Source: an uncultured Clostridiaceae bacterium
GTDB lineage: Bacteria; Bacillota; Clostridia; Lachnospirales; Lachnospiraceae
Assembly: GCA_949841235.1 (NCBI GenBank)
Contig: CATKZA010000136.1
Span: forward strand, 1-5,643
Direction: 5' to 3'
DNA: 5,643 bases
Numbering within the stretch: the first letter of the stretch is position 1; each line of letters begins with the position of its first letter. Position numbers and translations under genes: made by a program. Below the pieces are notes generated by a model, which saw only the letters and a program-made list of their open reading frames with translations, searched no databases and was not told where the DNA came from. Shown here piece after piece: positions 1 through 5,558 of the stretch.

Positions 1-2
1 CT

Positions 3-200
3 TCGGGAGAGGCTGGGGAGGAGAAACTGCCCAGGACGCTCCATGAGGCCGTCAAGCTGTTTCAGAAGGATGCGTTCCTCCAGGAGGTTTTGGGAAGCCA
101 TATCTCAAGCCATCTTGTCAAGACCACGGATGGGGAGTGGGAGGCCTACTGCAACCAGGTCACTGCCTGGGAGAAGGAGAGATACCTGGGCACGGTATGA
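3..200 (+). CDS. glnA: Type I glutamine synthetase, C-terminal 65 residues (partial, 5' end outside window)
   Basis: This is the end of a glutamine synthetase, which condenses glutamate and ammonia to glutamine using ATP in the cytoplasm as a dodecamer. In the frame that closes with TGA at 198-200 the peptide reads LPRTLHEAVKLFQKD, then a segment around SHISSHL, and ends EWEAYCNQVTAWEKERYLGTV. The pattern LP-TL-EA, a charged helix, then EW--Y--QVT-WE-ERYL is the characteristic tail of GlnA-type (GSI) enzymes. The different tail of the type III GlnN family does not fit. All catalytic motifs lie upstream of the window, so activity cannot be judged. The frame is intact to its natural end. Its stop overlaps an ATG (ATGA at 197-200) that opens only a 26-codon frame. 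The next real gene starts 134 bp later. Family assignment is firm; the symbol rests on the tail alone. Confidence 0.88.
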   Translation, partial: SGEAGEEKLPRTLHEAVKLFQKDAFLQEVLGSHISSHLVKTTDGEWEAYCNQVTAWEKERYLGTV

Positions 201-321
201 GACAGTACACGAGTGCCACGCAGGGATTTGGCCATGCGGTGCTTATGCGGATGCCGGGGAACAATGCATTGGCATGACTATCCTGAGAGGGATGCATGGC
301 TTTGAATCAGAACGACAGGAC

Positions 322-327
322 AGGAGG
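322..327 (+). promoter_or_regulatory. Strong ribosome binding site that decides the ANTAR regulator start
   Basis: AGGAGG lies 7 nt upstream of the ATG at 335. The frame is open upstream to an ATG at 296, but that codon has no comparable Shine-Dalgarno. The protein from 335 (MADIIVAFP) begins at the first beta strand of the receiver fold, as expected. The 335 start is therefore preferred. Confidence 0.85.
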
Positions 328-334
328 ATTCTCC

Positions 335-880
335 ATGGCAGACATCATTGTTGCTTTCCCCAAAATACAGGATGCGAAGAATTTGCGAAGGCTTTTGATG
401 CGAAATGGCTATGACGTGAATGCAATCTGCGACAGCGGTGCGGAAGTGATGGAGGCAGTCAATCGGCTGGACGGCGGGGTGGTCATCACCGGGTATCGGT
501 TTTCAGACATGCATTATATGGAGCTGAATGAGTATTTGCCCAAGGGATTTCAAATGCTTTTGCTGGCTTCCCCGGAGAAACTGGCAGACAGCGATGTAAG
601 CGACCTGATTTCCCTGGCCATGCCCTTCAAGGTACAGGATCTGCTCACGACATTGGATATGATGATGGTGCAGTACCGCCGCTGGAAGAAGAAGCAGGGA
701 AAGAAGCCTAGGGAGCGGTCGGGGGAGCAGAAAAAGGCGATTGATGCCGCAAAGGCTCTTTTGATGGAGCGTAATCATATGACGGAGGAGGAGGCCCATC
801 ATTATATACAGAAATTAAGCATGGACAGCGGCAATAAAATGGCTGAAACTGCTGAAATGATTATAGAACTCAATAGGTAA
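335..880 (+). CDS. ANTAR-domain antiterminator with degenerate receiver domain (NitR-like)
   Basis: This 181-residue protein is a probable RNA-binding transcription antiterminator. Residues 1-110 have a receiver-like pattern: beta strand IIVAFP, helix, GYDV, strand GVVITGY, strand MLLLAS, then MPFKVQDLL. Residues 112-135 are a basic helical linker (WKKKQGKKPRER). Residues 132-181 match ANTAR: AIDAAKALLMERNHMTEEEA, then IQKLSMDSGNKMAETAEMI. ANTAR proteins such as AmiR, NasR and EutV bind paired small hairpins in leader RNA and prevent termination. The receiver lacks the N-terminal acidic pair (FPK at 8-10), has Gly53 where the phosphoacceptor Asp is expected, and has Met96 where the usual Lys of KP is expected, so phosphorylation is improbable. 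Regulators of this type (NitR/GlnR in solvent-producing clostridia) are encoded beside glnA and linked to glutamine synthetase control, which fits the position here. The stop codon lies inside the inverted-repeat element that follows. Family confidence is high; the target RNA is not visible. Confidence 0.88.
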   Translation: MADIIVAFPKIQDAKNLRRLLMRNGYDVNAICDSGAEVMEAVNRLDGGVVITGYRFSDMHYMELNEYLPKGFQMLLLASPEKLADSDVSDLISLAMPFKVQDLLTTLDMMMVQYRRWKKKQGKKPRERSGEQKKAIDAAKALLMERNHMTEEEAHHYIQKLSMDSGNKMAETAEMIIELNR

Positions 881-1009
881 CTGTTCAGCAGGCCTGCGCA
901 CTTGCTGCGCTGACCGTACGAAAATGGTTCAGACATGCAAAAATCCCATCGGCGAAGCCGATTTTCAATGGATTTTGCATGTAGCTGTGAAGGTACTGAA
1001 CAGTTACCT
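875..1009. repeat. Nested inverted-repeat element between the ANTAR gene and carA (MITE/REP-like)
   Basis: The segment is bounded by a perfect 14-bp inverted repeat, AGGTAACTGTTCAG at 875-888 and CTGAACAGTTACCT at 996-1009. Inside it are a 10-bp perfect palindrome GCAGGCCTGC (888-897), a small hairpin GCGCA/TGCGC (896-900 with 906-910), and a long cruciform core (933-982). It has no gene and no T-tract after any stem, so it is not a standard terminator. Terminal inverted repeats on a ~135-bp non-coding block suggest a non-autonomous mobile element; that origin is inference. No clear target-site duplication is seen. The left end contains the ANTAR gene stop (TAA 878-880), and the right end stops 26 bp before the carA start. 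Confidence 0.7.
933..982 (+). other. Long cruciform/stem-loop core of the inverted-repeat element
   Basis: ACATGCAAAA (933-942) pairs with TTTTGCATGT (973-982). After a single bulged A at 943, TCC (944-946) pairs with GGA (970-972). An apical stem ATCGGC (948-953) pairs with GCCGAT (957-962) around a GAA triloop. There are nineteen base pairs in all, with one asymmetric internal loop (947 against 963-969). In the transcript this would form a stable hairpin upstream of carA. It is not followed by a U-run, so a processing or stability role is more plausible than termination. Confidence 0.75.
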
Positions 1010-1035
1010 CAACGGAAAGGAATGGAATATTTAGG

Positions 1036-2142
1036 ATGAAGGCATTTCTTATTTTAGAAGATGGAACAGTATTTGAGGGAAAGAGCATTGGCTCCCGGAG
1101 AGAGGTCATCAGCGAGGTGGTATTTAACACTTCCATGACGGGATATCTGGAAGTGTTGACAGACCCCAGCTATGCGGGGCAGGCCGTGACCATGACCTAT
1201 CCGCTGATCGGAAATTATGGGATTTGCAAAAAGGATATGGAGTCCCGCAGGGGATGGCCGGATGGCTTTATCGTGAGAGAATTGTCCCGGATGCCAAGCA
1301 ATTTCCGCTCGGAGGATACGGTGCAGCATTTTCTGGAAGAATATGACATTCCGGGCATCAGCGGGATAGATACCAGGGCCCTCACCAAGATTCTTCGGGA
1401 GAAGGGAACCATGAATGGCATGATTACCACCGATGCGCAGTATGACTTGGAGAGCATATTGCCCAGATTAAAGGAATACCGGGTGACGGGGGTGGTGCAG
1501 AGAGTGACCTGCGAGAAAGAGGAGGCATATGTGCCGGGAGACATGGATTCCCGGGAGGGTGCGCCGGAGAAAAAGGTGGCGGTGATTGATGTGGGCACGA
1601 AGAAAAACATTATCCGCTGCCTGTTAAACAGGGGATGCCGGGTGACGGTGTATCCATGTGGCTTTGACGCGGAGGAAGTGATTGCCGCAAAGCCTGACGG
1701 CATTATGATTACCAACGGGCCGGGGGACCCCTCGGAGTGCGTGGAAATCATAGAACAGATTAAGATGCTTGCCCAGTCCGGGATTCCGATCTTTGCCATC
1801 TGCCTGGGACATCAGCTCATGGCTCTTGCCCATGGGGCAAAGACGTACAAGATGAAGTATGGGCATCGGGGAGCCAATCATCCGGTGAAGGACTTGAATA
1901 CGGGAAAGGTATATATTTCTTCCCAGAATCACGGTTACGTGGTGGATGGGGATTCCATTGGACAGGATGTGGCAAAGCCTTGGTTTGTGAATGTGAATGA
2001 CGGTACCGTGGAAGGACTGGAGTATGCTGGAAAGCCCATTAAGACGGTGCAGTTCCATCCGGAGGCAAATGCCGGGCCCAGAGATTCGGAGTTGCTATTT
2101 GACGAGTTTATGAAGATGATAGGAGGTCAAAAATGTGAATAA
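1036..2142 (+). CDS. carA: Carbamoyl phosphate synthetase small (glutaminase) subunit
   Basis: CarA hydrolyses glutamine and passes ammonia through a tunnel to CarB for carbamoyl phosphate synthesis, the first step toward pyrimidines and arginine. The 368-residue length matches the family (about 360-385). Residues 1-150 are the CarA-specific N-terminal domain, with TGYLEVLTDPSYAGQ (35-49), MTYPLIGNYG (53-62) and GISGIDTRALT (107-117). Residues 180-362 are a class I glutamine amidotransferase domain with NGPGDP (227-232), the nucleophile Cys256 in FAICLGHQ (253-260), SQNHG (296-300), and the catalytic His341/Glu343 in QFHPEA. All catalytic residues are present. The start MKAFLILEDGTVFEG is the usual family start, but its Shine-Dalgarno is weak (GGAA at 1024-1027, or GGAAAGG at 1014-1020 with long spacing). 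The last two residues (Cys, Glu) and the stop fall in the hairpin array that follows. pyrAA is the Bacillus name. Confidence 0.97.
   Translation: MKAFLILEDGTVFEGKSIGSRREVISEVVFNTSMTGYLEVLTDPSYAGQAVTMTYPLIGNYGICKKDMESRRGWPDGFIVRELSRMPSNFRSEDTVQHFLEEYDIPGISGIDTRALTKILREKGTMNGMITTDAQYDLESILPRLKEYRVTGVVQRVTCEKEEAYVPGDMDSREGAPEKKVAVIDVGTKKNIIRCLLNRGCRVTVYPCGFDAEEVIAAKPDGIMITNGPGDPSECVEIIEQIKMLAQSGIPIFAICLGHQLMALAHGAKTYKMKYGHRGANHPVKDLNTGKVYISSQNHGYVVDGDSIGQDVAKPWFVNVNDGTVEGLEYAGKPIKTVQFHPEANAGPRDSELLFDEFMKMIGGQKCE
2121..2127 (+). promoter_or_regulatory. Perfect Shine-Dalgarno inside the carA 3' end, not serving carB directly
   Basis: AGGAGGT sits in the last codons of carA. It is 5 nt from an ATG at 2133 that is immediately followed by TGA, and 7 nt from a GTG at 2135 that opens a 47-codon frame. 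carB starts 154 bp downstream with its own weaker site. The site either serves the GTG frame or is a remnant of an ancestral carB start displaced by insertion of the hairpin array. The second idea is inference. Confidence 0.6.
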
Positions 2143-2260
2143 ACGATGTTTATTCACAAACACAAACAAGGTTTGTGTTGCAAGTATTGTGATTGTGCGT
2201 TGCTTGCACAAACACATTGTGATATTTTATGACACAAAAGCAGATGTGAACAAAGTTCAC
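2135..2260. repeat. Array of five consecutive hairpins in the carA-carB spacer
   Basis: Five short palindromes tile this 126-bp stretch. H1: GTGAATAAA/TTTATTCAC (2135-2143, 2149-2157; 5-nt loop). H2: AACACAAAC/GTTTGTGTT (2159-2167, 2171-2179; AAG loop). H3: TGTGATTGTGC/GCACAAACACA (2188-2198, 2206-2216; one A-A mismatch, 7-nt loop). H4: TTGTG/CACAA (2217-2221, 2233-2237), with weaker inner pairing. H5: GTGAAC/GTTCAC (2246-2251, 2255-2260; AAA loop). The block begins GTGAA and ends TTCAC. It is clearly AT-richer than the flanking genes. No T-tract follows any stem. It resembles a dispersed intergenic repeat rather than an ordinary spacer; mobility is inference. It could act as an RNA stability or coupling element between carA and carB. 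Confidence 0.72.
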
Positions 2261-2278
2261 GATGCAGAAAAGAGGTAA
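2135..2278 (+). CDS. Possible 47-aa small ORF within the hairpin array (function unknown)
   Basis: A GTG at 2135 lies 7 nt after AGGAGGT (2121-2127) and opens a frame of 47 codons closing with TAA at 2276-2278, 3 nt before the carB ATG and in the same frame as carB. The peptide begins MNKRCLFTNT and ends HDAEKR. It has three cysteines (residues 5, 14, 23), no signal peptide, and only a short hydrophobic run around residues 13-21, so it is not a membrane protein. I recognise no family. Spacing to its Shine-Dalgarno is ideal, and translation through it would deliver ribosomes to carB. Against it, the whole frame lies over a palindromic repeat, and its start coincides with the first arm of H1, so it may be a chance open frame. 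Real coding status is uncertain. Confidence 0.3.
   Translation: MNKRCLFTNTNKVCVASIVIVRCLHKHIVIFYDTKADVNKVHDAEKR
2270..2275 (+). promoter_or_regulatory. carB ribosome binding site
   Basis: AAGAGG lies 6 nt before the carB ATG at 2282 and overlaps the last codons of the 47-codon frame. It supports the 2282 start and is weaker than the AGGAGGT left in the carA 3' end. Confidence 0.7.
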
Positions 2279-2281
2279 ACC

Positions 2282-5200
2282 ATGCCAAAATTAGAAGGAA
2301 TCAAGAGAGTGCTAGTCATTGGCTCCGGCCCCATCGTCATTGGACAGGCCGCAGAGTTTGACTATGCGGGTACCCAGGCTTGCCGTTCCCTGAAAGAGGA
2401 GGGGATGGAGGTCATTCTGGTTAATTCCAATCCGGCAACCATCATGACGGACAAGGAGATTGCGGATAAAGTATACATCGAGCCTCTGACGGTGGAGGTT
2501 TTGCAGAAAATTATCGAGGTGGAGAAGCCGGACAGCCTTCTTCCCAATATGGGGGGACAGGCCGGATTGAATCTGGGAATGGAACTTGCCGAGTCGGGAT
2601 TTCTGGATGCCCATGGGGTGAAGCTCCTAGGCACTACGGCGGAGACGATTCGCAATGCGGAGGGCCGCCAGGAATTCAAGGATATGATGGAGCGCATCGG
2701 GGAGCCCTGCGCCGCTTCGGAATTGGTGGAAAATATTGAGGACGGCATTGCCTTTGCGGAGACCATCGGCTATCCGGTGGTATTGCGCCCGGCGTACACA
2801 TTGGGCGGTTCCGGTGGCGGCATTGCCCATGATAGGGAGGAATTGGTGGAAATTCTCACCAATGGCTTGCGCCTTTCCAGAGTGGGGCAGGTATTGGTGG
2901 AGCGGTGCATTGCGGGCTGGAAGGAAATCGAGTATGAGGTGATCCGGGACAGCAATGGCACCTGCATCACGGTCTGCAATATGGAAAACCTGGATCCGGT
3001 GGGAGTTCACACCGGGGACAGCATCGTGGTTGCCCCCTCCCAGACCCTGTCAGATAAGGAATATCAGATGCTCCGCACCTCCGCCCTGCGGATTATTGAC
3101 GAACTGGGGATTACCGGCGGCTGCAACGTGCAGTTTGCCCTGCACCCCACATCTTTTGAATATATTGTGATCGAGGTCAATCCCCGGGTGAGCCGTTCTT
3201 CCGCCCTGGCATCCAAGGCCACGGGATACCCCATTGCCAAGGTGTCGGCAAAGATTGCCCTGGGCTATACTTTGGACGAGATTCCCAATGCGGTGACGGG
3301 AAAGACTTATGCCAGTTTTGAGCCTGCTTTGGATTATGTGGTGGTCAAGATACCAAGGCTGCCCTTTGACAAGTTTATTACGGCAAAGCGCACCCTGACC
3401 ACCCAGATGAAGGCCACGGGAGAGGTGATGAGCATTTGCACCAGTTTCGAGGCGGGGCTGATGAAGGCGCTGCGCTCTCTGGCACAGCATGTGGATTCTC
3501 TGGATACGGGGGACTATGTGGGATGGTCTGACGAAAAGATTATGGAGCAGCTTTCCGTGGTGGATGATAGGAGAATCTATCTGATTGCGGAGATTCTTCG
3601 CCGGGGCATCGCAGATTATGACAAGATTCATGAAGTGACCATGATTGACCCATGGTTTATCGACAAGCTGGCCATTTTGGTGGAGATGGAGAAGAAGCTG
3701 AAGGGCTGTGATGGGAAGTTAGATCGGGAACTTCTGAGAGAGGCAAAGCGCATGGAGTTTCCCGACAATGTGATTGCCGACTGGACAGGAAAGACAGAGG
3801 AGGAAGTGCGGAATCTCAGATATCAATACGGCATCACTGCCGCTTTCAAGATGGTGGATACCTGTGCGGCGGAATTTGCCTCAGAGACGCCCTATTATTA
3901 CAGTACCTTTGACGGCGTGAACGAGGTGGAGGAGCAATCCAATCGAAAGAAGATTATGGTGCTGGGTTCCGGCCCCATTCGCATCGGCCAGGGAATCGAG
4001 TTTGACTATTGCTCCGTCCACAGTGTCTGGGCGCTGTCCCAGGAGGGATACGAGACGATTATCGTCAACAACAACCCGGAGACGGTAAGCACGGACTTTG
4101 ATATTGCAGATAAATTGTATTTCGAGCCGCTGACGCCGGAGGACGTGGAAAATATCGTTCGTCTGGAGAAGCCTGACGGGGCGGTGGTGCAGTTTGGGGG
4201 ACAGACTGCCATCAACCTGACGGAGACCCTGATGAAGATGGGCGTGAAGATTCTGGGTACCAGTGCGGAAAATGTGGATGCGGCGGAGGACAGGGAACTC
4301 TTTGACGACATTCTGGAGGAGTGCTGCATACCCCGGGCGAAGGGGGATACGGTGTTTACCACCGAGGAGGCTCTGCGGGTTGCCAATGAGCTGGGGTATC
4401 CGGTGCTAATCCGTCCTTCCTATGTACTGGGAGGACAGGGGATGCAGATTGCTATCAATGATAAAGATGTGGAGGAATTTATTGGCATCATCAACCGTAT
4501 CGCGCAGGACCATCCGATTCTGGTAGACAAATATTTGCAAGGAAAAGAACTTGAGGTGGATGCGGTATGCGACGGCACGGATATCCTGATTCCGGGCATT
4601 ATGGAGCATATTGAGCGGACAGGTGTGCATTCCGGGGACAGTATCTCCGTCTATCCGGCGCCCACGGTCAGCGAGAAAGTGAAGGAGACTATCGCGGAGT
4701 ATTCCAGACGACTTGCGAAGGCGCTCCATGTTATCGGCCTTATCAATATTCAGTTTATCGCCATGAACGATGAAGTGTATGTGATTGAAGTCAATCCCAG
4801 GTCTTCCCGCACGGTGCCCTATATTAGCAAGGTGACGGGTATTCCTATCGTAGATTTGGCAACAGAAGTCATCATCGGGAAGAAAATACGCGACTTAGGT
4901 TACGAGCCGGGCTTACAGCCTGCGGCGGATTATTTTGCTATCAAGATGCCCGTATTCTCGTTTGAAAAAATTCGAGGTGCAGAGATAAGTTTGGGGCCGG
5001 AGATGAAGTCCACAGGGGAATGTCTCGGTATCGCAAAGACTTTCAACGAGGCTCTTTACAAGGCGTTTCTTGGCGCGGGCGTCAATCTGCCCAAACATAA
5101 ACAGATGATTATCACTGTCAAGGATGCGGACAAAGGCGAGGCAATCGAGGTAGCCCGCCGCTTTGAGAAGCTAGGTTATATTATATACGCCACCAGAAGT

Positions 5201-5506
5201 ACGGCGGCCGTTTTGAACGAAGCAGGCATCAAGGCAAGGAAAGTCAATAAGATTCAGCAGGAGTCCCCCACGGTGATGGACTTGATTTTAGGCCATAAGA
5301 TTGATTTGGTCATCGATACGCCGACCCAGGGAAGGGACAAGAGCAGGGACGGTTTCTTAATCCGCAGGACGGCCATAGAGACGGGCGTAAACTGTATCAC
5401 GGCGATGGACACGGCGACGGCCCTTGTGTCCAGTCTGGAGAACGCCGCTTCCCAGGGTGAGATGACGTTAATCGACATTGCGACGATTGCCAGACGCGGG
5501 AAGTAA
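2282..5506 (+). CDS. carB: Carbamoyl phosphate synthetase large subunit
   Basis: CarB makes carbamoyl phosphate from bicarbonate, CarA-derived ammonia and two ATP. Its 1074 residues match the family (E. coli 1073). The carboxyphosphate ATP-grasp half covers about 1-400: GSGPIVIGQAAEFDYAG (14-30), RPAYTLGGSGGG (169-180), metal/ATP residues Gln284, Glu298 and Asn300 in IEVNPRVSRSS. The oligomerisation region is about 401-550. The carbamoyl phosphate ATP-grasp half covers about 556-930: GSGPIRIGQGIEFDY (562-576), RPSYVLGGQGM (711-721), Gln824, Glu836, Asn838 in IEVNPRSSR. An MGS-like allosteric domain covers about 937-1074. Both active sites look intact. By alignment to E. coli, ornithine ligands Glu783 and Asp791 correspond to Glu778 and Asp786, but Glu892 is replaced by Met889, so ornithine activation is doubtful. 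The start MPKLEGIKRVLVIGSGP is canonical. It follows carA by 139 bp instead of the usual close coupling. pyrAB is the Bacillus name. Confidence 0.98.
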   Translation: MPKLEGIKRVLVIGSGPIVIGQAAEFDYAGTQACRSLKEEGMEVILVNSNPATIMTDKEIADKVYIEPLTVEVLQKIIEVEKPDSLLPNMGGQAGLNLGMELAESGFLDAHGVKLLGTTAETIRNAEGRQEFKDMMERIGEPCAASELVENIEDGIAFAETIGYPVVLRPAYTLGGSGGGIAHDREELVEILTNGLRLSRVGQVLVERCIAGWKEIEYEVIRDSNGTCITVCNMENLDPVGVHTGDSIVVAPSQTLSDKEYQMLRTSALRIIDELGITGGCNVQFALHPTSFEYIVIEVNPRVSRSSALASKATGYPIAKVSAKIALGYTLDEIPNAVTGKTYASFEPALDYVVVKIPRLPFDKFITAKRTLTTQMKATGEVMSICTSFEAGLMKALRSLAQHVDSLDTGDYVGWSDEKIMEQLSVVDDRRIYLIAEILRRGIADYDKIHEVTMIDPWFIDKLAILVEMEKKLKGCDGKLDRELLREAKRMEFPDNVIADWTGKTEEEVRNLRYQYGITAAFKMVDTCAAEFASETPYYYSTFDGVNEVEEQSNRKKIMVLGSGPIRIGQGIEFDYCSVHSVWALSQEGYETIIVNNNPETVSTDFDIADKLYFEPLTPEDVENIVRLEKPDGAVVQFGGQTAINLTETLMKMGVKILGTSAENVDAAEDRELFDDILEECCIPRAKGDTVFTTEEALRVANELGYPVLIRPSYVLGGQGMQIAINDKDVEEFIGIINRIAQDHPILVDKYLQGKELEVDAVCDGTDILIPGIMEHIERTGVHSGDSISVYPAPTVSEKVKETIAEYSRRLAKALHVIGLINIQFIAMNDEVYVIEVNPRSSRTVPYISKVTGIPIVDLATEVIIGKKIRDLGYEPGLQPAADYFAIKMPVFSFEKIRGAEISLGPEMKSTGECLGIAKTFNEALYKAFLGAGVNLPKHKQMIITVKDADKGEAIEVARRFEKLGYIIYATRSTAAVLNEAGIKARKVNKIQQESPTVMDLILGHKIDLVIDTPTQGRDKSRDGFLIRRTAIETGVNCITAMDTATALVSSLENAASQGEMTLIDIATIARRGK

Positions 5507-5558
5507 GTTCTCAGGCAGGCTCTTTGCCATCACAGGATATGGGACGGGTAACAGGGTT

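Noticed and set aside
197..277. 26-codon frame starting in the glnA stop (ATGA overlap), beginning MRQYTSATQG
   Set aside because: The nearest Shine-Dalgarno-like sequence (AAGGAGA, 174-180) is 16 nt away, the peptide matches nothing I know, and the overlap can arise by chance.
273..298. Hairpin with hexaloop upstream of the ANTAR gene (ATCC-TGAGAG-GGAT), considered as an ANTAR target
   Set aside because: Known ANTAR sites are paired hairpins whose hexaloops have A at position 1 and G at position 4. Here position 1 is T, the stem is 4 bp, and no second hairpin or terminator follows.
43..414. 123-codon frame overlapping the glnA end and the ANTAR gene start
   Set aside because: It overlaps two well-supported genes in another frame, is Arg/Cys rich, and has no ribosome binding site or family resemblance.
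1022..1039. Five-codon frame MEYLG with its TGA overlapping the carA ATG, considered as a coupling leader
   Set aside because: The purine run AAAGG ends only 1 nt before its ATG, too close to initiate; probably chance.
885..1136. Reverse-strand 83-codon frame across the inverted-repeat element and the carA start
   Set aside because: It runs antisense to carA through a palindromic repeat, with no coding signature.
2204..2232. Promoter candidate in the hairpin array (TTGCAC, 17 nt, TTATGA)
   Set aside because: Both hexamers match consensus poorly and the -10 box lacks the key T/A positions.
2217..2237. Palindrome TTGTG-N11-CACAA, considered as a Rex or CRP-type operator
   Set aside because: Spacing and inner bases do not fit the Rex (TTGTGAA-N4-TTCACAA) or CRP pattern, and it is one of five hairpins of the same style in the array.
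5507..5558. Possible terminator after carB
   Set aside because: The only stem is 4 bp (GGCA/TGCC) and no T-run follows.
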